In this document: positions 1-9,440 of the stretch, piece by piece
Numbering within the stretch: position 1 is the first letter of the stretch
Layout of the letters: every line of letters begins with the position of its first letter
NCBI RefSeq assembly: GCF_013407935.1
Contig: NZ_JACBZU010000003.1
Coordinates: 372,001 to 436,000 of the forward strand
Direction of reading: 5' to 3'
DNA length: 64,000 nt
From: Allomuricauda sp. ARW1Y1
Lineage (GTDB): Bacteria > Bacteroidota > Bacteroidia > Flavobacteriales > Flavobacteriaceae
Translations under genes and position numbers: made by a program
Notes under the pieces: generated by a model
Databases searched by the model: none
What the model was told of the DNA's origin: nothing
Seen by the model: only the letters and a program-made list of their open reading frames with translations

Positions 1-1082
1 GAGGCACCCTTGCCGATGGGTCGGGAACCTATCTGTTGGATAAATTGGATGGTCTTTCCACCGAACTTGGTTTTGCAGAGTATACCGATGGCTCCAAAAG
101 TGTAATTGATGTCTTTGCCATCACACTTGCCCTTATGGTAGGAACGGCAGGATTACCGCACGTAATCGTTCGCTTTTTTACCGTGAAACGTGTACGTGAT
201 GCGAGAAAATCGGCAGGATTAGCGTTGTTGTTCATTGCCATCTTGTATACAACGGCCCCTGCGGTAGCTGTATTTGCCAGAACCAACCTGATCGAGACGG
301 TAAGCGGAAAAGCCTATGATGATATGCCGGAATGGTTCAGTCGTTGGGAAACCACGGGATTGATAGCCCACAACGATAAAAACGGTGACGGTAAAATACA
401 ATATGTGGCCGCACCAGAAATAAATGAGCTTACCGTAGACCGTGATATCATGGTATTGGCCAACCCAGAAATTGCTGACCTTCCCGCGTGGGTGATTGGT
501 CTTATTGCGGCTGGTGGACTTGCTGCAGCGTTATCAACAGCAGCTGGACTTCTGTTGGTCATATCATCATCTGTTTCCCATGATTTGATCAAAAACGTAC
601 TTAAACCAGACCTATCTGAAAAGGGTGAACTATGGGCAGCACGACTTTCTGCTGCCGTTGCAGTGGTTATTGCTGGCTATTTCGGGATAAATCCGCCTGG
701 TTTTGTGGCCGCCGTGGTCGCCCTCGCCTTCGGTCTCGCAGCTGCATCTTTCTTCCCAGCCATTATATTGGGTATTTTTTATAAGAAGATGAACAGCAAG
801 GGAGCTATTTCCGGTATGATTGTCGGTCTATGTTTGATGCTCTTCTATATGCTCAAATTCAAATTTGGAATTTTTGACGGTGGTAAGGAAGCTGTTGCCG
901 GACTTCAGGATAGTTGGTGGTTTGGTATATCTCCCGAAGGCTTTGGAACCATTGCGATGATAGTGAACTTTATCGTTGCACTAGTGGTCAACAGGTTTAC
1001 TCCAGAACCACCGGAAGAAGTACAGGAAATAGTGGAGCGTATCCGTATACCAAGCGGTGCAGGAGAAGCGTCTTCACATTAA
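1..1082 (+). CDS. Sodium:solute symporter, acetate permease type (5' end outside window)
   Basis: This is the C-terminal part of a sodium:solute symporter, probably importing acetate or another short carboxylate with Na+. The reading frame is open from base 3 and the true start lies upstream; the TTG at 36 is internal. Several long hydrophobic segments are visible, including one ending in the run AALSTAAGLLLVISSSVSHD, which is typical of the VC_2705/ActP-like large subunit family. The C-terminus is a short charged, Pro/Glu-rich tail. Downstream genes (a symporter-fused histidine kinase, a response regulator and acetyl-CoA synthetase) support an acetate uptake role. The family call is solid; the substrate is inferred. 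Confidence 0.85.
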   Translation, partial: GTLADGSGTYLLDKLDGLSTELGFAEYTDGSKSVIDVFAITLALMVGTAGLPHVIVRFFTVKRVRDARKSAGLALLFIAILYTTAPAVAVFARTNLIETVSGKAYDDMPEWFSRWETTGLIAHNDKNGDGKIQYVAAPEINELTVDRDIMVLANPEIADLPAWVIGLIAAGGLAAALSTAAGLLLVISSSVSHDLIKNVLKPDLSEKGELWAARLSAAVAVVIAGYFGINPPGFVAAVVALAFGLAAASFFPAIILGIFYKKMNSKGAISGMIVGLCLMLFYMLKFKFGIFDGGKEAVAGLQDSWWFGISPEGFGTIAMIVNFIVALVVNRFTPEPPEEVQEIVERIRIPSGAGEASSH

Positions 1083-1162
1083 TAATCGGTTGCCAAAACG
1101 GTGCGGTATCAATTTACCGTACCGTTTTTGTAATTTTCCATGGAGCCAAGCATACGTTAAAA

Positions 1163-1357
1163 ATGAAAAAGCGACATCAGCAGAAATTAATACTCATTTC
1201 CATAGTACTTTTCTTTTTATGGAACGTACCCTTCGTCACTTTATTCGATGGAGAGGGACAGGTGTTGGGTTTTCCCATATTTTACGTTTTCATTTTTTCG
1301 AGTTGGTTGATTGCCGTCGTTTTGATGTATATAATTTTAAAACGATTCTATGAGTAA
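1163..1357 (+). CDS. Small two-helix membrane protein, DUF3311-like
   Basis: A 64-residue protein with a basic N-terminus (MKKRHQQK) and two hydrophobic helices at about residues 9-26 and 37-58. ATG at 1163 is chosen because it gives a clean positive-inside N-terminus; the frame is open further upstream without membrane character. It overlaps the next gene's start by 8 bases, suggesting coupled translation with the symporter-kinase. Small proteins of this form often sit beside solute symporters, so an accessory role in the symporter/sensor system is plausible but not shown. Confidence 0.7.
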   Translation: MKKRHQQKLILISIVLFFLWNVPFVTLFDGEGQVLGFPIFYVFIFSSWLIAVVLMYIILKRFYE

Positions 1358-4037
1358 CTATGCCGTAGGATTGGTCATTGTGCTGTATTTGTCCATGCTT
1401 TTTGTTATTGCCTATGTTGCCGAAAAAAACAAAAGAAGCAAATGGACCAACAACCCTTATGTATACACACTTTCCCTAGCGGTGTATTGCACGGCTTGGA
1501 CGTATTACGGCAGTGTGGGAATCGCATCGAGCTCCGGAATCAGTTTTTTGGCCATTTATTTGGGTCCTGTCTTGGCCATGCCACTTTGGATAGTCCTTAT
1601 GAAAAAGGTAATCCGCATCTCCAAGCAGCACAAAATATCGAGCATAGCCGACTTTATTTCTATTAGATATGGGAATAACCGTCAATTGGGTGCATTGGTC
1701 ACCTTAACCTGTTTGTTTGCCATTATACCCTACATTTCGCTACAGTTAAAGGCAGTCTCCGAAACTTTTTCCTTGATTTCGGCCAAGGGAAGTTATCAAT
1801 CTACCGGATTTTTTGACGACTCCACCTTTTACATTGCATTGCTCATCGCCGTTTTTGTGGCCTTTTACGGAACCTTATCCACCGATACGTCAGAACACCG
1901 CAAAGGAATTGTGGCCACGGTGGCTTTGGAGTCCATATTAAAACTTTGTTTTTTCTTGGCGATAGGGGTCTATGTTGCCTTTTATCTGTTTGATGGCACT
2001 ACGGATATTTACCAACAGGCAAGCCTACGGGAAAATTTTGACCAATTGACCACCTTTGGAGGACTTGGGAATGGTTTTAACTGGTTGTTCACCATTTGTT
2101 TATCCTTTTTCGCCATTTTTTTGTTGCCTCGTCAGTTCCATGTTGCCGTGGTGGAGAATGACAACGAGAACCATTTGCGCAAGGCGATTTGGCTGTTTCC
2201 GCTATACCTTCTCTTGTTCAATGTGTTTGTAATCAGTATCGCATGGGCAGGCAACATACGCTTGGATGCAACAGTGAACCATGATTATTACTCCTTGTTG
2301 TTGCCCTTGCAGCAAAACGACTACGGATTGGCCGTTATGGTTTTTATTGGTGGATTCACCACGGTAATATCCATGATCGTGGTCTCCACTTTGGCGCTAT
2401 CCACCATGGTGAGCAACAATATTGTTATTCCCTACGGTTTTATCAAAACATTGGTAGAGGGAAACCCTGAGGAGAATGCGAAGCGCATCAAGAATATTAG
2501 AAGAATCTCCATTTTCTTATTGATTATCGCGGCCTATTTTTTCTATATCCGCTTTTCCGTGCAATTATCGTTGTATTCCATTGGTTTGATATCATTCTTG
2601 ATCATTGCGCAACTGGCACCCTCTTTCTTTTTGGGATTAACATGGAGAAGAGGAACGGCTCGTGCGGCAGAAACAGGGATGCTTGTTGGCTTAGCGATTG
2701 TTTTCTATACCATATTTCTTCCTGTAATCAGCAATATAGTTAGGCCGAATGTAGATATTTTATCGGAGGGGTTGTTTGGATACGCATGGTTCAAACCTGC
2801 CCAGACCTTCGGATTTGACTATTTATCGCCGGAGAGCAATGCCTTTTTATGGAGTATGGCATTCAACACATTGAGTTTTGTTGCTTTTTCGCTTAATACC
2901 AAAGGGAACTATAGGGAAAGGAACTACGCTGAGATGTTTGTCAACCATGAAAATTATGGAAACCTACAAGAAGGAGGATTCATCTGGAAGGGCGAGGCCT
3001 ATGTGGCCGATATCAAACGTCTATTGAACCGATTTTTGGGAGAACAACGAACTAACAGGGCCTTGCAGTTGTTCAATAGAAAATATAATATTTCGGAAAC
3101 CGAGGAACGTGCGGATGCACGGTTGATCAATTTTTCGGAGAAACTTTTAACCGGAAGCATTGGGAGTGCCTCTGCAAAAATACTATTGGCTTCAGTTTCC
3201 AAAGAAACTCCCATAAGCTTGGTGGAGGTGCTTCATATTTTGGAGGAGAGCAAGGAGACCAAAGCCAACAATAAATTGCTACAGGAAAAGTCCAACGAAT
3301 TGGCTGCCATGGCACAGCAGCTCAAATCGGCAAACGAGGAGCTTCGCATACAGGACAAACTAAAGGATGAATTCTTGGATACCGTCGCACATGAGCTCAA
3401 GACGCCGGTTACGTCCATCAAGGCCGCCTCCGAAGTTCTGGAGGATGCCGATATGCCAGCCGAACTGCGGGCAAAGTTTCTGGAAAATATAAACAAGGAC
3501 AGTGACCGATTGGACACCTTGATTCGGAACATTCTTGATTTGGAAAAACTGTCAGGTAACCGAACGGAATTGGAAATGGAAGAACACGATATGTCGGATA
3601 CTATACGAAAGGCGATAAATGGAGTGGAGCAGATTGCATCAAAAAAAGGGATGAGCATCAAATTTTCAAAAAAACAGAACGTATTTGCGACCTATGATGA
3701 AGACCGAATTTTGCAAGTGTTGACCAACTTGTTGTCAAATTCCCTTAAATTCACGGAACCACAAACGGGAAAAATTAGAATTCTTTTGGAAGAGCTCGAA
3801 ACGGAAGTGTCTGTCGTTGTCAAGGATAATGGTCGAGGGATTCCCGATGAGGACAAGGCATATATCTTCGATAAATTCTATCAGTCAAAAAACCAAAACA
3901 TCAAAAAACCACAAGGCAGTGGATTGGGCTTGGCGATTTGCAAAAAAATAGTAGAGAGTCATGCAGGGACTATTTCTGTGGACAAAGACTATAAAAAAGG
4001 AGCACTTATTAGATTTTTAATACCGAAGGAACAATGA
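1350..4037 (+). CDS. Sodium:solute symporter-fused sensor histidine kinase (CbrA-like)
   Basis: 895 residues. The N-terminal half (about residues 5-510) carries a dozen or more hydrophobic segments of the sodium:solute symporter fold; a soluble linker and a coiled-coil stretch (about 635-670) lead to a HisKA domain with the phospho-acceptor His681 in AHELKTP. The HATPase domain follows, with the N box NLLSNSLKF, G1 box DNGRGIPDED and G2 box GSGLGLAICKK. This is the CbrA architecture, in which the transporter half senses or carries a substrate while the kinase half signals. The gene overlaps a lone receiver domain by 4 bases (ATGA), so the two form a two-component pair. Next to acetyl-CoA synthetase, the likely input is carbon-source availability. 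Confidence 0.9.
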   Translation: MSNYAVGLVIVLYLSMLFVIAYVAEKNKRSKWTNNPYVYTLSLAVYCTAWTYYGSVGIASSSGISFLAIYLGPVLAMPLWIVLMKKVIRISKQHKISSIADFISIRYGNNRQLGALVTLTCLFAIIPYISLQLKAVSETFSLISAKGSYQSTGFFDDSTFYIALLIAVFVAFYGTLSTDTSEHRKGIVATVALESILKLCFFLAIGVYVAFYLFDGTTDIYQQASLRENFDQLTTFGGLGNGFNWLFTICLSFFAIFLLPRQFHVAVVENDNENHLRKAIWLFPLYLLLFNVFVISIAWAGNIRLDATVNHDYYSLLLPLQQNDYGLAVMVFIGGFTTVISMIVVSTLALSTMVSNNIVIPYGFIKTLVEGNPEENAKRIKNIRRISIFLLIIAAYFFYIRFSVQLSLYSIGLISFLIIAQLAPSFFLGLTWRRGTARAAETGMLVGLAIVFYTIFLPVISNIVRPNVDILSEGLFGYAWFKPAQTFGFDYLSPESNAFLWSMAFNTLSFVAFSLNTKGNYRERNYAEMFVNHENYGNLQEGGFIWKGEAYVADIKRLLNRFLGEQRTNRALQLFNRKYNISETEERADARLINFSEKLLTGSIGSASAKILLASVSKETPISLVEVLHILEESKETKANNKLLQEKSNELAAMAQQLKSANEELRIQDKLKDEFLDTVAHELKTPVTSIKAASEVLEDADMPAELRAKFLENINKDSDRLDTLIRNILDLEKLSGNRTELEMEEHDMSDTIRKAINGVEQIASKKGMSIKFSKKQNVFATYDEDRILQVLTNLLSNSLKFTEPQTGKIRILLEELETEVSVVVKDNGRGIPDEDKAYIFDKFYQSKNQNIKKPQGSGLGLAICKKIVESHAGTISVDKDYKKGALIRFLIPKEQ

Positions 4038-4402
4038 AGCAGAAAAAAATACTGATCGTGGATGATGAGCCCAACATTTTGATGTCGTTGGAGTATGCGT
4101 TCAAAAAGAAGGATTTCGAGGTTTTTATCGCCCGGGACGGCACAGAAGCTATAGAAATATCGAACCGGGAAAAACCAAATCTTATTCTTTTGGATATCAT
4201 GATGCCCGAAATGGATGGGTACGAGACCTTGAAACAGGTTAAGGACAACGAGGATTTGGCACACACCAAAATTGTGTTCCTATCGGCAAAAAGTAAGGAG
4301 AAGGATGTTGAAAAAGGCTTGAAAATGGGTGCGGACCGTTATTTGACCAAGCCATTTTCCATGAAAAAGGTAATTTCTGAAATAGAGGAGCTATTGGCCT
4401 AG
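4034..4402 (+). CDS. Single-domain response regulator
   Basis: 122 residues forming only a CheY-like receiver domain. The acidic pocket Asp10/Asp11, phospho-acceptor Asp54 (LLDIMMPEMDG), Ser84 and Lys106 (YLTKPF) are all present. There is no DNA-binding output domain, so it must act by protein contact or pass phosphate on. It starts inside the stop codon of the histidine kinase (ATGA overlap) and is almost certainly its partner. Acetyl-CoA synthetase follows 59 bases downstream in the same direction. Confidence 0.92.
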   Translation: MKQKKILIVDDEPNILMSLEYAFKKKDFEVFIARDGTEAIEISNREKPNLILLDIMMPEMDGYETLKQVKDNEDLAHTKIVFLSAKSKEKDVEKGLKMGADRYLTKPFSMKKVISEIEELLA

Positions 4403-4461
4403 CACAATTAAAAACTAGAAACTAAACGAATAATGTACATAATAACCAAACACAATATTAG

Positions 4462-6369
4462 ATGAGTAATTATCATATCAAACACTTGGAGGAATATTTT
4501 CAGGTGTATCGAAAATCAGTGAGGAATCCCGAAGGATTTTGGGAAGAAGTGGCCGAAGAGCACTTTCAATGGCGCAAAAAGTGGGATTCGGTGTTGGAGT
4601 GGGACTTTTCAAAGCCAGAAATCAGTTGGTTTAAAGGAGCCCAATTGAACATCACCGAAAACTGTATCGACAGACATCTTCGCATCCGAGGAGATAAGAC
4701 TGCCATCCTTTTCGAACCAAACGACCCAAACGAGGAAGCAGAACACATTACCTACCGCGAATTGCATGAGCGCGTGTGTAAATATGCCAACGTCCTAAAA
4801 GAACAAGGGATTAAAAAAGGCGATAGGGTGGTAATTTATTTGCCCATGATTCCAGATTTAGCCATCGCTGTTTTGGCGTGCGCGCGAATAGGGGCCATAC
4901 ATTCCGTTGTTTTTGCAGGGTTTTCTTCTACCGCACTATCCACCAGGATAAACGATTGTGGCGCGAAAGCTGTATTGACTTCTGATGGTTCCTACCGAGG
5001 AGCCAAGGTACTCGACCTTAAAGGCATAGTGGACGAAGCATTGGAAAAATGTCCTGATGTGGAAACCGTTTTGGTGACCAAGCGCACAGGAGGGAAAGTT
5101 ACTATGAAAGAAGGTCGTGATCAGTGGGTGCAACCACTTTTGGATAAAGCCTATTCGGACTGCGTACCCGAAATTATGGATGCGGAAGACCCATTATTTA
5201 TCCTGTACACTTCTGGTTCTACTGGACGCCCTAAGGGTATGGTCCACACAACGGGAGGTTATATGGTGTACACCGCTTACACCTTTAAAAATGTGTTCCA
5301 ATATCGAGAGGAAGATGTATACTGGTGTACCGCAGATATTGGTTGGATCACTGGTCACTCCTATATTGTTTACGGACCTTTGGCCAACGGCGCCACTACG
5401 GTAATGTTTGAAGGAGTACCTACCTATCCCGACTTTGGTCGGTTCTGGGATGTGGTGCAAAAGCACAAAGTGACCCAGTTTTACACGGCACCAACAGCCA
5501 TTCGGGCCTTGGCCAAGGAGAACCTTGATTTCGTGACCAAGTATGACCTTTCCAGCCTCAAAGTTCTGGGAACCGTCGGGGAGCCTATCAATGAGGAAGC
5601 TTGGCACTGGTACAACGACCATGTTGGGGAAAAGAAATGTCCCATTGTAGATACGTGGTGGCAAACTGAAACAGGGGGTATACTGATTTCGCCCATTCCA
5701 TTTTCCACGCCGACCAAACCCACCTATGCGACCCTTCCGATGCCGGGAATACAACCCGCATTGATGGATGAAAACGGTCAGGAGATCAAAGGAAACCAAG
5801 TGGATGGCAGATTGTGCATCAAATTTCCATGGCCCTCCATAGCCCGGACCATTTGGGGCAATCACCAGAGGTACAAGGATACCTACTTCTCTGCCTTTGA
5901 AGGCAAATATTTTACGGGAGATGGCGCCCTGCGAGATGAGGTGGGCTACTACCGAATCACGGGAAGGGTTGACGATGTTATTATTGTGTCAGGCCATAAT
6001 CTGGGTACCGCTCCGATTGAAGATGCCATCAATGAGCATCCTGCTGTGGCTGAATCTGCCATTGTCGGATTCCCGCATGACATCAAAGGAAATGCACTCT
6101 ACGGGTATATTATTCTGAAAGAAACAGGGGAGGACCGTAATCGGGATAACCTGAAAAAGGAAATCAACCAATTGATCACCGAGCATATCGGCCCGATTGC
6201 CAAGTTGGATAAAATCCAATTTGTGGAAGGACTGCCCAAAACACGAAGCGGTAAGATCATGCGAAGGATTCTCCGAAAAATTGCCTCAAAGGATACCAGC
6301 AATTTGGGCGATACATCAACCTTGTTGAACCCAGAAGTGGTGGAGTCCATCATGAAGGAAAGTCTGTAA
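4462..6369 (+). CDS. acs: Acetyl-CoA synthetase (AMP-forming)
   Basis: 635 residues, full length for AMP-forming acetate-CoA ligase, which activates acetate to acetyl-CoA via acetyl-AMP. Seen are the P-loop-like AMP-binding motif YTSGSTGRPKGMVHT (near residue 250), the DTWWQTETGG motif and the C-terminal RSGKIMRR motif in which Lys598 is the residue usually controlled by acetylation. It lies downstream of the acetate-type symporter and the symporter-kinase pair, so the block codes for acetate uptake, sensing and activation. A hairpin terminator follows the stop codon. Confidence 0.95.
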   Translation: MSNYHIKHLEEYFQVYRKSVRNPEGFWEEVAEEHFQWRKKWDSVLEWDFSKPEISWFKGAQLNITENCIDRHLRIRGDKTAILFEPNDPNEEAEHITYRELHERVCKYANVLKEQGIKKGDRVVIYLPMIPDLAIAVLACARIGAIHSVVFAGFSSTALSTRINDCGAKAVLTSDGSYRGAKVLDLKGIVDEALEKCPDVETVLVTKRTGGKVTMKEGRDQWVQPLLDKAYSDCVPEIMDAEDPLFILYTSGSTGRPKGMVHTTGGYMVYTAYTFKNVFQYREEDVYWCTADIGWITGHSYIVYGPLANGATTVMFEGVPTYPDFGRFWDVVQKHKVTQFYTAPTAIRALAKENLDFVTKYDLSSLKVLGTVGEPINEEAWHWYNDHVGEKKCPIVDTWWQTETGGILISPIPFSTPTKPTYATLPMPGIQPALMDENGQEIKGNQVDGRLCIKFPWPSIARTIWGNHQRYKDTYFSAFEGKYFTGDGALRDEVGYYRITGRVDDVIIVSGHNLGTAPIEDAINEHPAVAESAIVGFPHDIKGNALYGYIILKETGEDRNRDNLKKEINQLITEHIGPIAKLDKIQFVEGLPKTRSGKIMRRILRKIASKDTSNLGDTSTLLNPEVVESIMKESL

Positions 6370-6391
6370 GCAGACATTATCAGATATGGGT

Positions 6392-6420
6392 AAAGGGCCT
6401 CTTATCGTAAGAGGTCCTTT
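6392..6420 (+). terminator. Rho-independent terminator after acs
   Basis: The stem AAAGGgCCTCTTA, loop TCG and complement TAAGAGGtCCTTT are followed by a T-run (from 6422). It ends the acs transcript and overlaps the last codons of the converging exonuclease gene, whose stop lies in the loop-proximal part. Confidence 0.85.
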
Positions 6421-7052
6421 ATTTTTTTGGGTTTTAGTTTTTCTACGCTTCGCAAGAATGCAATGGCAGTGATAAAAGCATCGCCCAACGCCGTATGCCT
6501 ATCCTTTCTGGAGATACTGTACTTTTTGGCCAGATCGTCCAAGGAATACCGCTCTTTTTTTTGAACTACGGTAGAGATCAAAAGCGTCCGAATATAAAGT
6601 GATTCGGTATCCAATGTTTTGTTCTTCAGCTTGGGAAGCCCGTTCCGTTTGAGTGCGGCATTGATCATATTAATGTCGAACATCACATGATGCCCTACTA
6701 AAACATGGTTTTTGGCATATACCAAAAAACGTTTCAGGGCTTCTAGTTCATTTAAGGAGTCCTTTTTGTGTTTTTTGAGAATACCATGGATTTCCGCACT
6801 TTCGGAGTCATAATGTTCCTGTGCGATATACACCTCAAAACTGTCCTTCACCACAATGGTGTTGTCCTTCAATTTTAAGGCTCCAATGCAAAGCATCCGG
6901 TCTCGGGTCAAGCTAAAACCCGTTGTTTCCGTATCCAAGACCACAAACGTATTTTCTGCGATATCATCCGGAAGCGGTTCCTTAAAATACGCTTCATACT
7001 CCCACCAAAAATCGGGTAGTTCCAAAGGTTTCTTTTTGGTGAATGGCCACAT
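6402..7052 (-). CDS. 3'-5' exonuclease, DNA polymerase III epsilon type
   Basis: 216 residues with the DEDDh exonuclease fold: ExoI motif VVLDTETTGF (Asp40, Glu42), ExoII region VGHHVMFDINMINAALK and ExoIII HTALGDAFITA (His and Asp). It is a stand-alone proofreading-type nuclease, not the true polymerase subunit in any provable way. Its start shares one base with the stop of the upstream cNMP/CBS/nucleotidyltransferase gene (TAATG), a coupling arrangement often seen for this pair in Bacteroidetes and Proteobacteria. The substrate is unknown. Confidence 0.88.
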   Translation of the reverse strand: MWPFTKKKPLELPDFWWEYEAYFKEPLPDDIAENTFVVLDTETTGFSLTRDRMLCIGALKLKDNTIVVKDSFEVYIAQEHYDSESAEIHGILKKHKKDSLNELEALKRFLVYAKNHVLVGHHVMFDINMINAALKRNGLPKLKNKTLDTESLYIRTLLISTVVQKKERYSLDDLAKKYSISRKDRHTALGDAFITAIAFLRSVEKLKPKKIKDLLR

Positions 7053-8971
7053 TAGCGCAACAGATTTTTGACTTGGAACCGTATTTCCAAGAGGGATTGG
7101 ATTTCCTTGACGGTCTTAAAGGTTCGCTTGAGTTTGATTTTTTCCTCTTTGTTCAATTTATCCAAAGCAATATATCTTCCCGAATCGTTGTGCAGAAGCC
7201 CTTGACGGGTCCTGAATTTCAGCAATGCCTTGCTGGCGTAGGAACAGGCGAGATACAGTTCTTTGTTGTTGGGCTCCAGCTCTGCCAGTTTTTCGTAACG
7301 CTCTGCCGTATTGTTGATGGATTTGATGGAATGGGATAGGATGAGCACACGGGCCGCATCTATAATGGGCATGAGCACCCTCAATTTTAAGTCGAAAAAG
7401 TCTTTGTGCTCGCCATCCTGCTCCACTAAAAAATCCCTGAAAAATCCAGAGGGAGAAGGATTTTGTAGGGCTCCGCTTGCCAAATGGGTAAAGAACTGGG
7501 GATAACCTTGGACATTTTCAAAAATACTTTGGGAGAGTTCGTCGGCCAACGCTTTTTCCCCATAGGTCACATTGTAATCAAAAAAAATAGAGGATAACAG
7601 GATTTCATCCGGTCCTGGATTATGGATCCAGTGTTGGGTCACCTTTTTCCACTCATTCAAACTGTGGCACCAAGCCGGGTTGGAAGCCATCATTTCGGCA
7701 GGGCAGTATTCAAACCCTATGGTGTTCAATCCTTTCGAAATCCGTTCACCAAGGGCCAAAAAATAGCTCCGTGTCGATTCCAATTGTTCCTCGGGCACAT
7801 CCGCAAAGATGATGGCATTGTCCTGATCCGTATTTAATAATTGCTCACCACGCCCCTGACTACCCATACTCAGCCATGTAAATGGAACGGGAGGCTCCGT
7901 TTCCATTTTTGATAAGGCTATTTTAATGACTTGTTTGGTAGAGGCATCATTCAGTTCCGAAATGATTTTGGCCACCAATCCCAAAGGAATATTTTGGTCC
8001 AGATAGCCTTGTAGTAAGTTCATAATGCCATGGCGGATGTTTCGTAACCTCTTGTATTTGGTTGCACGTTTGATGGCGCGTAAGAGCACGGCCGGGTTAT
8101 TGCCAACAGCCACCATAATATCGTGTTTGGACAAGATGCCCACTGCTTTGGTATCCGTAGTACCATCTTCGGTAAGTACCAAGTGACTGATATCGCTCTT
8201 CATCATGGCCATCTGGGATTGTGCCAAAGTGAGCCCTTTGGGATAGGTGATCAGGGGAGAGGTCATGATGGATTTGGCCGTGGCAGTAATGGGAAATAGG
8301 CCGGTTGCCACTTTCTTCCGAAGGTCCTTATCGGTTATGATGCCAACCGGCAGCTCATCTTTCATCACCAGTAAGCAACTAATGTTATGCTTGGTCATTT
8401 TATCGGCTACGGTCTTAATTTTTGTGCCCTTTTTACAGGTGATAAGGTCCGTGGAGTATTTGATGGGTTGAAGATCCAATATTTTATCACTGGAATATTG
8501 ATTGGAATCACCACTTTCTCCATATAATTTTCCGCGATGTTTGATGGAGTAGGGGTTACCGGTGTTGGAAGCAAAGCTTTCTATCAAAAAATTGCCAATA
8601 CGTTTGTTTTCGAGCGCCAACGGTTTAAAGTCGCTAATGGGGATGGCGTACAGGATGGTTTCTTCGTAGGCCTTGGCTTCCAATTTGTAGCTTTCGTTGG
8701 CCAAAAGGGGGCGAAGTCCGAATACGTCGCCCTCATCACAGATATCCAATATTTGACTGGAAGCTGCTTTGGATAAGGAAACAGCCCCTTTGTTTACCAC
8801 ATAGAAATGGGAATGGGGGCTTTCGTTCTGCGAAAAAACGGTCGTATTGGTCTCCTTATGGATAATGGTCACCTCCAAGGCCAATTGCTCCAATTGTTTG
8901 GGCTCCATGGCATTGAAGGGAGGATAGTTTTTGAGAAAATCGGCGATGCGCTCGGAAATGGTATTCTTCAT
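7052..8971 (-). CDS. cNMP-binding / CBS / DUF294 nucleotidyltransferase-like protein
   Basis: 639 residues. Domains in order: a cyclic-nucleotide-binding-like beta barrel (about 5-130), a CBS pair (about 160-290; motifs TDKDLRKKVATG and LSKHDIMVAVG), a DUF294 nucleotidyltransferase core with GSQGRGEQLLNTDQDNAII (about 370-390, GS...DxD layout) and a DUF294 C-terminal helical domain. It resembles regulators that transfer nucleotides to proteins, but no substrate can be named. ATG at 8971 is preferred to the GTG two codons upstream. It is coupled to the downstream exonuclease. Chromosomal location next to acs is a common arrangement. Confidence 0.88.
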   Translation of the reverse strand: MKNTISERIADFLKNYPPFNAMEPKQLEQLALEVTIIHKETNTTVFSQNESPHSHFYVVNKGAVSLSKAASSQILDICDEGDVFGLRPLLANESYKLEAKAYEETILYAIPISDFKPLALENKRIGNFLIESFASNTGNPYSIKHRGKLYGESGDSNQYSSDKILDLQPIKYSTDLITCKKGTKIKTVADKMTKHNISCLLVMKDELPVGIITDKDLRKKVATGLFPITATAKSIMTSPLITYPKGLTLAQSQMAMMKSDISHLVLTEDGTTDTKAVGILSKHDIMVAVGNNPAVLLRAIKRATKYKRLRNIRHGIMNLLQGYLDQNIPLGLVAKIISELNDASTKQVIKIALSKMETEPPVPFTWLSMGSQGRGEQLLNTDQDNAIIFADVPEEQLESTRSYFLALGERISKGLNTIGFEYCPAEMMASNPAWCHSLNEWKKVTQHWIHNPGPDEILLSSIFFDYNVTYGEKALADELSQSIFENVQGYPQFFTHLASGALQNPSPSGFFRDFLVEQDGEHKDFFDLKLRVLMPIIDAARVLILSHSIKSINNTAERYEKLAELEPNNKELYLACSYASKALLKFRTRQGLLHNDSGRYIALDKLNKEEKIKLKRTFKTVKEIQSLLEIRFQVKNLLR

Positions 8972-9056
8972 AGTCACCTAAAATTAAGGGAAATATGAAC
9001 AACTCCGTTCACTTAAATCAAAATGCTTTGGTATTCGGGCAATGGGCGGAGCAATT

Positions 9057-9167
9057 TTATTTTCCGTTGCTTGCCCTGTTGTAGGCCCTTATCATGAGGA
9101 TGGCCCAGATGGCCACCAGAACAATCACAACAATGGAAAACCCTAAAACGATATCATTTGCTGTCAT
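9057..9167 (-). CDS. 36-residue single-helix membrane protein
   Basis: ATG at 9167 to TAA at 9057-9059 encodes 36 residues: a short polar start (MTAND), one hydrophobic helix of about 22 residues, and a basic tail. It overlaps the end of the preceding gene by 14 bases in another frame, implying coupled translation. Its size and shape match the symporter small accessory proteins found in Bacteroidetes, and an acetate symporter lies in the same chromosomal block, but on the other strand. Function inferred only. Confidence 0.6.
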   Translation of the reverse strand: MTANDIVLGFSIVVIVLVAIWAILMIRAYNRASNGK

Positions 9168-9342
9168 TGTCCACAAGTTTTAGGTAGATCATCACGCCCA
9201 GAAGGGTTGGTGCCCATAGCCCCACAAAGAGGCCATGCTCCGTGTTGCCGGTAAGGAAGAGGTATTCCGCCACAATAATGATCATGGCGCAGAGCAAAAG
9301 CATGAGCAAATTGGGAGTCCCTAACTTTTTAAAGTAATTCAT
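9154..9342 (-). CDS. Small two-helix membrane protein, unknown
   Basis: 62 residues with two hydrophobic segments (about 12-30 and 36-54) separated by GNTEHG. A basic N-terminus (MNYFKKL) suggests an N-in topology. Not recognised as a named family. It forms a two-gene unit with the overlapping 36-residue protein downstream and is the last chromosomal gene before the tRNA-borne attachment site. Confidence 0.65.
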   Translation of the reverse strand: MNYFKKLGTPNLLMLLLCAMIIIVAEYLFLTGNTEHGLFVGLWAPTLLGVMIYLKLVDNDSK

Positions 9343-9395
9343 TCGAAGGTTGGTTTAAAGTCTTGAAGTTAGGAAAAAAAATACGGAAAAATAAA

Positions 9396-9430
9396 AAAGC
9401 CACTTAACTAATAAATCGTTAAATGGCTTT
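9396..9430 (-). terminator. Terminator downstream of the tRNA remnant
   Basis: Inverted repeat AAAGCCAcTTAAC / GTTAAaTGGCTTT with a 9-base loop, with T-runs on both sides, so it can work in both directions. On the minus strand it lies just after the 3' end of the tRNA remnant and is probably the original tRNA terminator. Confidence 0.75.
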
Positions 9431-9440
9431 ATTTTTTTGT

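Noticed and set aside
36..38. TTG as the start of the first symporter
   Set aside because: The frame is open from base 3 and the family is much longer, so the gene enters from outside the window.
914..1162. Upstream extension of the DUF3311-like gene
   Set aside because: It runs through the end of the symporter in another frame and lacks membrane-protein character; ATG 1163 fits better.
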